Source: Microbacterium sp. JZ31 (GTDB lineage Bacteria > Actinomycetota > Actinomycetes > Actinomycetales > Microbacteriaceae). From it: 64,000 nt of DNA. Below are positions 1 to 8,827 of the stretch, piece after piece. The stretch's first letter is position 1. Every line of letters begins with the position of its first letter. Position numbers and translations under genes: made by a program. The stretch is from positions 2,480,001 through 2,544,000 of the forward strand of contig NZ_CP017661.1 in assembly GCF_016805985.1 (NCBI RefSeq), given 5' to 3'. The notes beneath the pieces were generated by a model. The model ran no database searches. It saw only the letters and a program-made list of their open reading frames with translations, and had not been told where the DNA came from.

Positions 1-935
1 GCCACCTGCCCGGTGTCGATCGCGTGCTCGAGTGGGACTGCCCGTGGATCACCGCGACGGCGCCGAGCGCGACGCGCGAGCGGATGCGCGACCTCGACCG
101 GCTGCTGGCCGAGGCGCGGCCGGACGTCGCCGTGATCCTGACGTCGTTCCACCAGTCGCCGCTGCCGCTGGCGCTGCAGCTGCGGCTGGCGGACGTGCCG
201 CGCATCGTCGGCGCGTCGGTCGACTTCGCCGGATCGCTGCTGGACGTCCGGCTGCGTCCCGGCGAGGACTTCTCCGAGGACCTGCCGGAGCCCGAGCGCG
301 CCCTCGCGATCGCCGGCGCCGGCGGCTTCGCGCTGCCGGACGGCGACGCGGGCGAGCTCCGGCTGACCTCGGCCGCCCCTCCCCCGGCCGAGGTCGCGCA
401 CATCCGCGATCTCGTCGTGGTGCACCCCGGCGCGTCGGCGTCCGCTCGTCGCTGGCCCGCCGAGCGTCATCGCGAGGCGGTGCGGCTGCTGCACGAGCGG
501 GGCTGGCAGGTCGCCGTCACGGGTGGCCCGGACGAGCGCGAGCTCACCGCCTACGTCGCGGGCGACATGGCGCTCGATCTGGGCGGCGACACGTCGCTCT
601 CCGCGCTGGCCGGTCTTCTCGGCCACGCGCGCGTCGTGGTCACCGGGAACACGGGTCCCGCGCATGTGGCCGCCGCCGTGGGCACGCCCGTGGTGAGCCT
701 GTTCTCGCCCGTCGTGCCGGCGGCACGGTGGGCGCCGTACGGCGTGCCGCACGTGCTGCTGGGCGACCAGGAGGCGGCCTGCCGCGGCACCCGCGCCCGC
801 GACTGCCCGGTGGCGGGTCATCCGTGTCTGACGTCGGTGGCAGCGAGCGATGTCGTGGCGGCGTGCGAACGCCTGGCCGGTGCTCCCGCCGACGGCGTGG
901 CGGATCGGCGACGAGCGGCGGAGGTGCCGGCGTGA
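1..935 (+). CDS. Glycosyltransferase family 9 (heptosyltransferase-like), 5' end outside window
   Basis: The reading frame is open from the first bases of the window, so the N-terminal donor/acceptor portion is missing. What remains (about 310 residues) shows the C-terminal nucleotide-sugar-binding half of GT9 enzymes: HPGASASARRWPAERH around the middle, then GNTGPAHVAAAVGTPVVSLF, the typical loop that binds the ADP-sugar. GT9 enzymes move a heptose or similar sugar from an ADP-sugar to a cell-surface glycan acceptor. It ends in a GTGA overlap with the next glycosyltransferase and is the first visible member of a tightly coupled operon with GmhA- and HldE-like genes, which fits an ADP-heptose-like donor. 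The true acceptor is unknown. Confidence 0.85.
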   Translation, partial: HLPGVDRVLEWDCPWITATAPSATRERMRDLDRLLAEARPDVAVILTSFHQSPLPLALQLRLADVPRIVGASVDFAGSLLDVRLRPGEDFSEDLPEPERALAIAGAGGFALPDGDAGELRLTSAAPPPAEVAHIRDLVVVHPGASASARRWPAERHREAVRLLHERGWQVAVTGGPDERELTAYVAGDMALDLGGDTSLSALAGLLGHARVVVTGNTGPAHVAAAVGTPVVSLFSPVVPAARWAPYGVPHVLLGDQEAACRGTRARDCPVAGHPCLTSVAASDVVAACERLAGAPADGVADRRRAAEVPA

Positions 936-1954
936 GGGTTCTGGTCTGGCACGTGCACGGCGGCTACGCGGACGCCTTCCTGCGCGGCGCGCACGAGTAC
1001 CTCGTGCCCCGCGACGACGAGCGCGGATGGCACGGGCTCGCCGGTCGGGACTGGCCGCAGGCTCGCGAGGTGCCGGTGGAAGAGCTCCGCGAGACGGAGT
1101 TCGACATCGTCGTGCTGCAGCGCACGGAGGAGTGGGACGCCGTCCGCGAGCTCACCGGGCGAGAGCCCGGGCGGGACGTGGCGGCCCTGTTCCTCGAGCA
1201 CAACACGCCGAAGCCCGATGCGACCGGCACGGTGCATCCGCTCGCCGACGCGGGCATCCCGATCGTGCACGTGACGCACTTCAATCGCCTGTTCTGGGAC
1301 ACCGGCCGCGCGCGGACGCTCGTCGTCGAGCACGGCGTGCCGGATCCCGGTCCCCTCTACACGGGCGAGCTGGCGCGCGCGGCCGCGGTGATCAACGAGC
1401 CCGTCCGCCGCTGGCGCGTCACCGGGACCGACCTGCTCCCCCGCCTGTCCGCGGCCGCGCCGCTGGATGTCTTCGGGATGGGCGGGGAGTCGCTGCCCGC
1501 CGCGCTCGCGGCGAGCGCGGCCCCGGGCAGGGCGCCCGCGGTGGAGCCCGCGGGGGATCTCCCGCCGCACCGGCTGCATGCCGAGCTCGCCCGCCGCCGG
1601 GTCTACGTGCACCCGTTCCGGTGGACGTCGCTCGGTCTCGCCCTGCTGGAGGCCATGCACCTCGGGATGCCCGTCGTCGCGCTCGCCACGACGGAGGCGC
1701 CCGCGGCCGTACCGCCCGAGGCGGGGCTCGTCTCGAACGACCTCGACCGGCTCGAGCGGGCGATCGCGACCTACGTCGCCGATCCCGCCCTCGCCGCCGA
1801 GCACGGGCGCGCCGCGCGCCGCCACGCGCTCGCGCATCACGGACTGCCGGCGTTCCTGCGCCGCTGGGACGACGTCCTCGCCGACGTCGTCGCGCACCAT
1901 CCGCGCCGCACGGGCGTCACCACCTCCCCCCATGCCGGAAGGAGCATGCGATGA
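932..1954 (+). CDS. Glycosyltransferase, GT-B fold (family 4-like)
   Basis: A protein of about 340 residues. The GTG start at 932 overlaps the upstream stop as GTGA and gives the natural N-terminus MRVLVWHVHGGYADAF. The C-terminal half has YVHPFRWTSLGLALLEAMHLGMPVVAL, the E-x7-E-like nucleotide-sugar region of GT-B transferases, where a Glu of the EAM segment contacts the donor. The N-terminal half is atypical and lacks an obvious glycine-rich loop, so donor and acceptor cannot be named. It is translationally coupled on both sides (GTGA before, ATGA after) and so belongs to the same surface-glycan operon. Confidence 0.8.
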   Translation: MRVLVWHVHGGYADAFLRGAHEYLVPRDDERGWHGLAGRDWPQAREVPVEELRETEFDIVVLQRTEEWDAVRELTGREPGRDVAALFLEHNTPKPDATGTVHPLADAGIPIVHVTHFNRLFWDTGRARTLVVEHGVPDPGPLYTGELARAAAVINEPVRRWRVTGTDLLPRLSAAAPLDVFGMGGESLPAALAASAAPGRAPAVEPAGDLPPHRLHAELARRRVYVHPFRWTSLGLALLEAMHLGMPVVALATTEAPAAVPPEAGLVSNDLDRLERAIATYVADPALAAEHGRAARRHALAHHGLPAFLRRWDDVLADVVAHHPRRTGVTTSPHAGRSMR

Positions 1955-3246
1955 GGATCTCGATGGTCTCCGAACACGCCAGCCCGCTCGCGACGCTGGG
2001 AGGCGTCGACGCCGGCGGGCAGAACGTGCACGTCGCCGCGCTGTCGACGGCACTCGCCGAGCGCGGCCACAGCGTCACGGTCTACACGCGCCGCGACGAT
2101 CCGCACCTGCCCGAGCGCGTCCCCCTGTGCCGGGGCGTCGACGTGGTCCACGTCGACGCGGGTCCACCCGCCGCGGTCCCCAAGGACGATCTGCTGCCGT
2201 TCATGCCCGAGTTCGGCCGCGTGCTCGCCGAGCACTGGCGCGAGGACGTGCCCGACGTCGTGCACAGCCACTTCTGGATGTCGGGCGTCGCGGCCCTCGA
2301 GGCCGCCGCGCGCCTCGGCACCGCGCGCCCACCCGTGGCGCACACCTTCCACGCCCTCGGCAACGTCAAGCGTCGCCACCAGGGCGCCGAGGACACGAGC
2401 CCGCCCGAGCGCGAGACGCTCGAGCCGGGCGTCGGCCGCGGCGCCGACACCGTGATCGCGACCTGCTCCGACGAGGCGTTCGAGCTGATCCCGCTGGGCG
2501 TGCCCTCGAGCCGGATCGCGGTGGTGCCGTGCGGCGTGGACACGGACCTGTTCACGCCCGACGGACCGGCCGACGAGCGCGGTGCGCGCTTCCGGATCAT
2601 GACCGTGGGACGCCTGGTGCCGCGCAAGGGCGTCGGCCTGACCATCACGGCGCTCGCCCGGCTCGTCGCGGAGGGCCGCGACGACATCGAGCTGACCGTG
2701 ATCGGCGGCTCCCGCGGGCCGGACGCCGTGCTGGAGGATCCGGACGTGCAGCGCCTGCGCGCTCACGCACGCCGCGAGCGCGTCGAGCACCTCGTCACCT
2801 TCCGCGGGCAGGTGCCGCACGCCGAGCTGGCAGCGGCGCTGCGCTCCGCCGACGCGGTCGTGTGCGCCCCCTGGTACGAGCCGTTCGGCATCGTCCCGCT
2901 CGAGGCGATGGCGACCGGGGTGCCGGTGATCGCGGCGGCCGTCGGCGGCCTGATCGACACCGTCGTGCACGGCGGCACGGGGCTGCACGTGCCGCCTCGC
3001 GACCCGGAGGCGATCGCCGCGGCGATCCAGACGCTGCGAGACGACCCGGATCTGCGGGCGGACCTCGCGCGCGCCGGGGTCGCGCGGGCGCACGGCCGCT
3101 ACAGCTGGGCCAGGGTCGCGGCGGACACCGAGCGCGTCTATCGGGGGCTCGCCGCCGCGGCGCCGGTGGACGCCTCCGACAGCGGGATCGCTCCGCTGCC
3201 GCGCCGGGCGACGGCGCGGCGCGCCACGGGAGGTGCGCGCGCATGA
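1951..3246 (+). CDS. Glycosyltransferase family 4
   Basis: A 431-residue GT4 protein. It begins with MRISMVSEHASPLA followed by a GGVDAGGQNVHVAALS loop, as in MshA and sucrose-synthase-like GT4 enzymes. It contains GVDTDLF, MTVGRLVPRKG and the donor-binding EPFGIVPLEAMATGVPVIA with the paired glutamates. Retaining glycosyl transfer from a nucleotide sugar is expected in the cytoplasm. It starts by ATGA overlap with the previous gene and ends by ATGA overlap with the isomerase gene. Although MshA-like in sequence, its place among heptose-type genes argues for glycan assembly rather than mycothiol synthesis. Confidence 0.88.
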   Translation: MRISMVSEHASPLATLGGVDAGGQNVHVAALSTALAERGHSVTVYTRRDDPHLPERVPLCRGVDVVHVDAGPPAAVPKDDLLPFMPEFGRVLAEHWREDVPDVVHSHFWMSGVAALEAAARLGTARPPVAHTFHALGNVKRRHQGAEDTSPPERETLEPGVGRGADTVIATCSDEAFELIPLGVPSSRIAVVPCGVDTDLFTPDGPADERGARFRIMTVGRLVPRKGVGLTITALARLVAEGRDDIELTVIGGSRGPDAVLEDPDVQRLRAHARRERVEHLVTFRGQVPHAELAAALRSADAVVCAPWYEPFGIVPLEAMATGVPVIAAAVGGLIDTVVHGGTGLHVPPRDPEAIAAAIQTLRDDPDLRADLARAGVARAHGRYSWARVAADTERVYRGLAAAAPVDASDSGIAPLPRRATARRATGGARA

Positions 3247-3920
3247 GCGCCATCGGAACCGCTCGGCTCACCCGGCCCGACGACATCCTCACCGCCACGC
3301 TGCGCGGTCATCTGGAGGACCACACCGCCGCCATGGCGTCGCTGCATGCGCAGCTGGCCACGATCTCGACGTGGGGCGCCGAGCTCGCCGCGCGGCTGCT
3401 GCGCGGGCAACGCCTGCTCGCGGCGGGCAACGGCGGCTCGGCCGCCGAGGCGCAGCACCTCACCGCCGAGATCGTCGGACGCTTCGACGGCGAGCGCCGC
3501 CCGTTCTCGGCGATCGCGCTGCACGCCGACACATCGAGCCTCACGGCGATCGGAAACGACTACGGGTACGACGACGTGTTCGCCCGCCAGGTGCACGCGC
3601 ACGCGCGCCCCGGCGACGTCGTCGTGCTGATGTCGACGAGCGGCCGCAGTCCCAACCTCGTGCGCGCGGCGCAGGCGGCACGCGAGGTCGGCGCCGAGGC
3701 GTGGGCGCTCACCGGCGCCGGTCCCAATCCGCTGTGTGAGGCGAGCGACGCCCACTTGGCGCTGGATGCCACGGCGCCCGGCGCGCAGGAGGCGCAGCTC
3801 GTCGCGCTGCACCTGCTGTGCCGGGTGTTCGACCACCATGTGCGCGCGCACGACGCGGTCGCCGGTTCGATCGTCCGCGCCGGCGCACCGGCACGTCCGG
3901 GACAGCGGGAGGACGCATGA
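3243..3920 (+). CDS. gmhA: SIS-domain sugar isomerase, GmhA-like (sedoheptulose-7-phosphate isomerase type)
   Basis: A 225-residue protein with a single SIS domain. Key segments are LLAAGNGGSAAEAQHLTAEIVGRF (phosphosugar loop, residues about 60-80), the SSLTAIGNDYGYDDVFARQV segment and VVLMSTSGRSPNLVRA. These are the hallmark motifs of GmhA, which converts sedoheptulose 7-phosphate to D-glycero-manno-heptose 7-phosphate. The C-terminal tail beyond residue 195 is longer than in E. coli GmhA and low in complexity. It is coupled by ATGA overlaps to the GT4 gene before and the HldE-like gene after, which supports a heptose role. Confidence 0.85.
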   Translation: MSAIGTARLTRPDDILTATLRGHLEDHTAAMASLHAQLATISTWGAELAARLLRGQRLLAAGNGGSAAEAQHLTAEIVGRFDGERRPFSAIALHADTSSLTAIGNDYGYDDVFARQVHAHARPGDVVVLMSTSGRSPNLVRAAQAAREVGAEAWALTGAGPNPLCEASDAHLALDATAPGAQEAQLVALHLLCRVFDHHVRAHDAVAGSIVRAGAPARPGQREDA

Positions 3921-5299
3921 GGATCACCGTGGTGGGAGACATCCTGCTCGACGTCGACCTCTCCGGCACCGCGGAGAAGCTGAGCCCGGATGCGCCGGTG
4001 CCCGTCGTCGCCGTCAGCGAGACGGTGCGTCGCCCCGGCGGCGCCGGACTGGTCGCGGCGCTCCTCGCGCGCGACGGCGCCGACGTGCGGCTCGTGACGG
4101 TGCTCGCCGGCGACGCGCGCGCGGACGAGCTGCGCGAGCTTCTGCAGCGCCCGCGCGGGGCGGGCGGCGCGGTCGAGATCGTCGCGGGTCCCTCCGGCGC
4201 CCCGACGCCCGTCAAGACCCGCGTGCGCGCGGCGGGTCACGCGCTCGTCCGCCTCGACGACGACTGCGACGCCCCGCCGCTTCCCCGGGCGACACCCGAG
4301 ATGCTCGCCGCGGTCGAGGAGGCCGAGGCGATCGTCGTCGCGGACTACGGGCGCGGCGTCACCGCGGATCCCGCGCTGCGTGAGGCGCTGGAGCGCGCGG
4401 CGCAGCGGGTGCCGCTGGTGTGGGATCCGCACCCGCGCGGCACGGACCCCGTCCCGTCGACCGCGGTGGTCACCCCCAACCTCTCGGAGGCGCTCGCCGC
4501 CGCCGGTGAGCGCGGCGACGGCATCGCCGTCGCCGCGGCGGCCGCGACGCGCCTCGCCGACCGGTGGCGCGCGAAGGCCGTGCTCGTGACGCTCGGGGAG
4601 CGCGGCGCGCTGCTCGCCACGGCCGGATCGATCGCGCCCCACGTCGTGCCGGTCACGCCCGTGACGGCGGCGGACCCGTGCGGGGCGGGCGATCGCCTCA
4701 GCGCGTCGCTCGTCGTCGCGCTCGCCTCCGGCGCGTCGCCCGCCGAGGCCGCGTCGCAGGCCGTGGCATCCGCCGGGCGGTTCCTCGCCGCCAGCGGCGT
4801 GGCCGCTTTGGACGCGCCGAACGAAGCGGTGCCGCTGGGCGGCGCTTCCGACGCGCTGACGACGGCGGCTGCGGTGCGCGCCCGAGGCGGCACCGTCGTC
4901 GCGACGGGCGGGTGCTTCGACCTGCTGCACGCGGGGCACGCGCGGACCCTGGCCGCGGCGCGAGCCCTGGGCGACTGCCTGATCGTGTGCCTCAACAGCG
5001 ACGACTCCGTGCGCGATCTCAAGGGACCGGAGCGTCCGATCATGGGCGAGGCCGACCGGCGGGACCTGCTTCTCGCTCTGGAGTGCGTCGACGCCGTCCT
5101 CGTGTTCGAGGAGAGCACGCCCACCGAGGCGCTGCGGCGGATCCGGCCGGACATCTGGGTGAAGGGCGGCGACTACGCCGCCGAGAACCTTCCCGAGACG
5201 GCCGTGATCGCCGAGTGGGGCGGCCGCACCGTCACGGTGCCCTATCACCCCGGTCGCTCGACCACCCGCCTGGCGGGCGCGCTCGCGCGCGTCGGCTGA
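3917..5299 (+). CDS. HldE-like bifunctional sugar kinase / nucleotidyltransferase (copy 1)
   Basis: About 460 residues. Residues 1-310 form a PfkB/ribokinase domain (VVGDILLDVDLSGTAEKLSPDAPVPV at the start, a late GAGD catalytic motif within AADPCGAGDRLSAS). Residues 330-460 form a cytidylyltransferase-type domain with GGCFDLLHAGHARTL (HxGH) and a conserved WVKGGDY. This is the architecture of HldE, which phosphorylates heptose 7-phosphate and adenylylates the product to ADP-heptose. The kinase part is diverged: the usual GGAANxA is GGAGLVA and the residue after GAGD is Arg instead of Thr. The ATG overlaps the GmhA stop as ATGA. A second, more canonical copy lies at 7329-8798. Confidence 0.85.
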   Translation: MRITVVGDILLDVDLSGTAEKLSPDAPVPVVAVSETVRRPGGAGLVAALLARDGADVRLVTVLAGDARADELRELLQRPRGAGGAVEIVAGPSGAPTPVKTRVRAAGHALVRLDDDCDAPPLPRATPEMLAAVEEAEAIVVADYGRGVTADPALREALERAAQRVPLVWDPHPRGTDPVPSTAVVTPNLSEALAAAGERGDGIAVAAAAATRLADRWRAKAVLVTLGERGALLATAGSIAPHVVPVTPVTAADPCGAGDRLSASLVVALASGASPAEAASQAVASAGRFLAASGVAALDAPNEAVPLGGASDALTTAAAVRARGGTVVATGGCFDLLHAGHARTLAAARALGDCLIVCLNSDDSVRDLKGPERPIMGEADRRDLLLALECVDAVLVFEESTPTEALRRIRPDIWVKGGDYAAENLPETAVIAEWGGRTVTVPYHPGRSTTRLAGALARVG

Positions 5300-5372
5300 C
5301 CCGCGCCCGGGCGCCCCGCGCCCGGTCACGAGAAGACCGAATCACGTCCGGAAAGAAGAACGAAGGAGCAAC

Positions 5373-6074
5373 ATGACCGCAGACCGCAGCCTCGGCAATG
5401 TCATCGTCACCGGTGGGGCGTCCGGCCTCGGAGCCGCCGTCGCCCGTGCCGTCCGCGACGCGGGAGGGCGAGCGCTCGTGCTCGACGTCGACGTCTCGGG
5501 GGCGGAGGTGCCGGACGAGGCCTTCACGGCCGACGTGTCCGACACCCGCGCGACGGAGCAGCTCGTGAGCGAGCTCGCCGAGCGCTACGGCGGCCTGGAC
5601 GCCGTCGTGACGGCTGCCGGCGTCGACCGGCCCGCCCCGCTCGAGGGGCTGTCCGGCGACGACTGGGAGTGGATCGTCCGGGTCAACCTGTTCGGCACGG
5701 CGGCGGTGGTCAGGGCTGCGCTCCCCGCGCTGAAGGCCTCCCACGGTCGCGTCGTGACCATCGCGTCGTCGCTCGCGCTGAAGGGCGTGGGCGACGCCAC
5801 CGCCTACTGCGCGTCGAAGTTCGGCGTGCTCGGCTTCTCCCGCGCGCTCGCGGCCGAGACCAAGGGACAACTCGGCGTCACCACCGTGTTCCCCGCGGGT
5901 ATGCGCACCCGGTTCTTCGACGGCCGCGACGAGCAGTACAAGCCGGGTCCCGACGCCGCACTGATCGATCCCGCGCACGTCGCCGACGCGATCGTGTTCG
6001 CGCTGCGTCAGCCCGTGGGCGTCGAGATCCGCGAGCTCGTCATGTGCCCCGAGGAGGAGCCGTCGTGGCCATGA
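5373..6074 (+). CDS. Short-chain dehydrogenase/reductase
   Basis: A 233-residue classical SDR. TGGASGLGAA near residue 11 is the NAD(P)-binding TGxxxGxG loop, an NAG-like segment reads TAAGVDRP, IASSLALKG supplies the catalytic Ser, and AYCASK the YxxxK pair. The start is supported by GAAGGAG seven bases upstream of ATG. It follows the HldE-like gene after a 73-base gap and ends inside the 3' end of the convergent GT9 gene (35-base overlap). It is too short and of the wrong class to be an HldD-type extended SDR epimerase, so it would not replace that step. The substrate is unknown. Confidence 0.88.
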   Translation: MTADRSLGNVIVTGGASGLGAAVARAVRDAGGRALVLDVDVSGAEVPDEAFTADVSDTRATEQLVSELAERYGGLDAVVTAAGVDRPAPLEGLSGDDWEWIVRVNLFGTAAVVRAALPALKASHGRVVTIASSLALKGVGDATAYCASKFGVLGFSRALAAETKGQLGVTTVFPAGMRTRFFDGRDEQYKPGPDAALIDPAHVADAIVFALRQPVGVEIRELVMCPEEEPSWP

Positions 6075-7203
6075 GCGGCCGCCCGGGCTCGTCCTCGAGC
6101 AGCGCCCGGACGTCGTCGTAGACGGCGGCGACGGGCACGTCGTCCACGAACGAGATGTCGTGCTCGCAGCGGGGCGCGGTCCAGCCGACCTGGGTCGCGT
6201 CCCGCCCGCACACCGGGCAGTGCGTCGTCCACGACAGCTGCACGCGGTGACGGGCGCGGGTCAGCGGCCCGGCGTTGATCAGATTCCCCGCCCAGAAGAT
6301 GCTCGCGGTGCGCGTGCCGACGGCCTGGGCCAGGTGGCGCGGGCCGCTGTCGTTGCCGACCATCACATCCGCGATGGCGAGCACGCCGGCGAGCTCCCCC
6401 AGGCCGATCCGCCCGGCGAGCGAGACCACCGCGTCGCCGGCGACGCGGGAGACCCTCCGCGCGATCCCCTCCGCGAGCGGCGCATCGTCGCCGGCCCCCA
6501 CGAGGACGATCCGCATCCCCTCGGCCGCGCAGCGCACGGCGATCTCCTCGAACCGCTCGGCGGGCCAGCGGCGACGCGGATCCGTCGCGCCCGGGTGGAT
6601 CACGATCAGCGGCTCGGGGCCCGCACCGGTCAGCTCCCGGCCGCGCCGCCGCTCGGCGGGCGTGACGGCGACGACGGGCTCCGGGCCGACGGAGGGCGCG
6701 CCCGCAAGGGCGACGGTCTCGAGATGACGCACCACCTCGTGCTGGTAGTAGACGTACGGCAGCGTGCGCTCGAGCGGCGCGGCGTCGGGCGTCGCGGTGC
6801 CGACCGTGTGCCGGGCGCCCAGTGCCAGCAGGAACGGGTTGGAGTTGCGCCCGCCGCCGTGCAGCTGGCACGCGAGATCGAACCCCTCGGCGCGCATCCG
6901 GCGCATGAACGCGCCCGTCGCGCGCGGGTCGTCCTCGCCCGCCGGCCCGTTCACGCCGCGCGCTGGCGGCAGCAGCTCGACGCGCGTCACCGGGCCCGGC
7001 CGATCGCGCAGCAGCTCGCGATGCATGGCCGTGCCCAGCAGCACGATCTCCGCCTCGGGATACGCCTCCGCGAGGGCATCCATGGCCGGCATCGCGAACA
7101 GCAGATCGCCCAGGCCGCCCCCGCGCAGCACCGCGATCTTCAGCACCTCGTCGAACCGGTCGCAGCCGGACATCGCCGCCACCGGCACCCGCGTCGCGCT
7201 CAC
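6040..7203 (-). CDS. Glycosyltransferase family 9 (heptosyltransferase-like)
   Basis: About 387 residues. IAVLRGGGLGDLLFAMPA near the N-terminus is the GT9 acceptor-side glycine loop, HPGATDPRRRWPAERF lies mid-protein and GNDSGPRHLAQAVGT is the ADP-sugar-binding segment. Near the C-terminus a cluster of Cys residues (THCPVCG, PRCEH) may bind a metal, which is unusual for GT9. The start is uncertain: GTG at 7203 has a G-rich stretch upstream, ATG at 7221 and ATG at 7173 are also possible. It is divergent from the second HldE-like gene and converges on the SDR gene. It probably uses the sugar nucleotide made by the neighbouring enzymes. Confidence 0.85.
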   Translation of the reverse strand: MSATRVPVAAMSGCDRFDEVLKIAVLRGGGLGDLLFAMPAMDALAEAYPEAEIVLLGTAMHRELLRDRPGPVTRVELLPPARGVNGPAGEDDPRATGAFMRRMRAEGFDLACQLHGGGRNSNPFLLALGARHTVGTATPDAAPLERTLPYVYYQHEVVRHLETVALAGAPSVGPEPVVAVTPAERRRGRELTGAGPEPLIVIHPGATDPRRRWPAERFEEIAVRCAAEGMRIVLVGAGDDAPLAEGIARRVSRVAGDAVVSLAGRIGLGELAGVLAIADVMVGNDSGPRHLAQAVGTRTASIFWAGNLINAGPLTRARHRVQLSWTTHCPVCGRDATQVGWTAPRCEHDISFVDDVPVAAVYDDVRALLEDEPGRPLMATTAPPRGT

Positions 7204-7328
7204 TCGCGCCCCCGTTCCCATCCCTCGGACGTCTCCCGGTCTGTTCCCCGCGCACGAACCGCCCAAACCTTCCGCGCTCGCCGTCGCCCAGACGTGTGAC
7301 CGGAGCCGCGAACGGGTACAGGAGCGTC

Positions 7329-8798
7329 ATGACGCATCCGGCCGAGATCGTCCCCCGCCTCCGCTCCGACGCGCCGCGCGTGCTCGTCGCGGGCGACCTG
7401 ATCCTGGATCGATGGCTCCGCGGCGGCGTCCGTCGTCTCAGTCGCGAGGCGCCGGTGCCGGTGGTGGAGGCCGCCGAGCAGACCGACTGCCCCGGCGGCG
7501 CCGCCAACACGGCCGTCAACCTCGTGGCCCTCGGCGCGCGCGTGCGGCTCGTGGGAGAGATCGGCGACGACGCGGACGGTCGGACGCTGCGCGGCCTGCT
7601 GGACGATGCCGGGGTCGACACCTCGGGCGTCATCGTCGACGGCACCCGGCCGACCGCGTCGAAGACGCGCATCGTCGGGGACGATCAGATCCTCGTGCGG
7701 ATCGATCGCGCACGGCCGGCCGGCACGCTCGGCGAGCACCTGCCGGAGGCGCTGGCACCCGAGGCGGACGAGACCCTCGTGATCTGCGACTACGGCGGCG
7801 GCCTGTTCGACGACGCCGTCGTGGCAGCTCTCGCGCGACGCCCCCGCGCGATGAGGATCGTCGTCGATGCGCACGACGTCGCGCGCTGGGCGCCGCTGCG
7901 ACCCGATCTCGTGACGCCGAACGCACGGGAGACCGAGGCGCTGCTGGGGCGCACCCTTCCCGACGGCGCCGCACGCGCGGACGCCGTCGCGGACGTCGCC
8001 GGCGAAGTGCTGGCGGCAGCCGGCGCCGCGGCCGCGATCGTGACGCTGGACCGCGACGGCACGATCCTGCTGGAGCGCACGCCCGAGGGCGACGCGTCCG
8101 CCGGGCACCGGACGCGCGCCCGGCCGGCTCCCGAGAATCAGGCGACCGGCGCCGGCGACACGTTCGCGGCGGCCGCGACGGTCGCGCTGGCGGTCGGCGC
8201 CTCGGCCGCGGCCGCGGCGGACTTCGCGCAGCGCGCGGCCGATGTCGTGGTCTCCCGGCCGGACACCGCCGTGTGCACGCTGGCGGACCTCGATGCGGGG
8301 GCCGGCGCGTTGCCCGCCCCCGGCACGTTGGATCACGATGCGCTGCGCGCCGTCGTCGAGCGGGAGCGCCGGCGCGGACGCACCGTCGTCTTCACGAACG
8401 GCTGCTTCGACCTGCTCCACCTCGGGCACACGGCGCACCTGCGCCAGGCGAAGGAGCTCGGCGACGTGCTCGTCGTGGCGCTCAACGACGACGCCTCTGT
8501 GCGGCGTCTGAAGGGCCTCGGCCGCCCCGTGAATCCGCTGGAGGACCGTGCCCGCGTGCTGGAGTCGCTCGAGAGCGTCGATTACGTGACCGTGTTTCGC
8601 GAGGACTCCCCCGCGGCGCTGCTCGCCGACCTGCGCCCGGACATCTACGCCAAGGGCGGCGACTACACGCCCGAGATGCTCGAGGAGACGGCGGTCGTGC
8701 GCGGCTACGGCGGCGAGGTGCGGATCCTCGACTTCATCCCCGCGCACTCGACCACCGAGATGGTGACCCGGATCGCGCAGGGCGCCGCGCTGGGCTGA
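7329..8798 (+). CDS. hldE: HldE-like bifunctional heptose kinase / adenylyltransferase (copy 2)
   Basis: A 489-residue protein with the complete HldE layout. PfkB domain: VLVAGDLILDRWLRGGVRRLSREAPVPV, then CPGGAANTAVNLVALGA and a catalytic ATGAGDTFAAA near residue 280. Nucleotidyltransferase domain from about residue 345: FTNGCFDLLHLGHTAHLRQAK and IYAKGGDYTPEML. ATG at 7329 is chosen because AGGAG lies seven bases upstream; a GTG at 7296 has no such site. All motifs are closer to canonical HldE than those of copy 1. Known HldE enzymes turn heptose 7-phosphate into ADP-heptose via the 1,7-bisphosphate, a step that also needs GmhB, which is not seen in this window. Confidence 0.88.
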   Translation: MTHPAEIVPRLRSDAPRVLVAGDLILDRWLRGGVRRLSREAPVPVVEAAEQTDCPGGAANTAVNLVALGARVRLVGEIGDDADGRTLRGLLDDAGVDTSGVIVDGTRPTASKTRIVGDDQILVRIDRARPAGTLGEHLPEALAPEADETLVICDYGGGLFDDAVVAALARRPRAMRIVVDAHDVARWAPLRPDLVTPNARETEALLGRTLPDGAARADAVADVAGEVLAAAGAAAAIVTLDRDGTILLERTPEGDASAGHRTRARPAPENQATGAGDTFAAAATVALAVGASAAAAADFAQRAADVVVSRPDTAVCTLADLDAGAGALPAPGTLDHDALRAVVERERRRGRTVVFTNGCFDLLHLGHTAHLRQAKELGDVLVVALNDDASVRRLKGLGRPVNPLEDRARVLESLESVDYVTVFREDSPAALLADLRPDIYAKGGDYTPEMLEETAVVRGYGGEVRILDFIPAHSTTEMVTRIAQGAALG

Positions 8799-8827
8799 CG
8801 CGGACCGGCTGGACGCGATGCGGCCGT

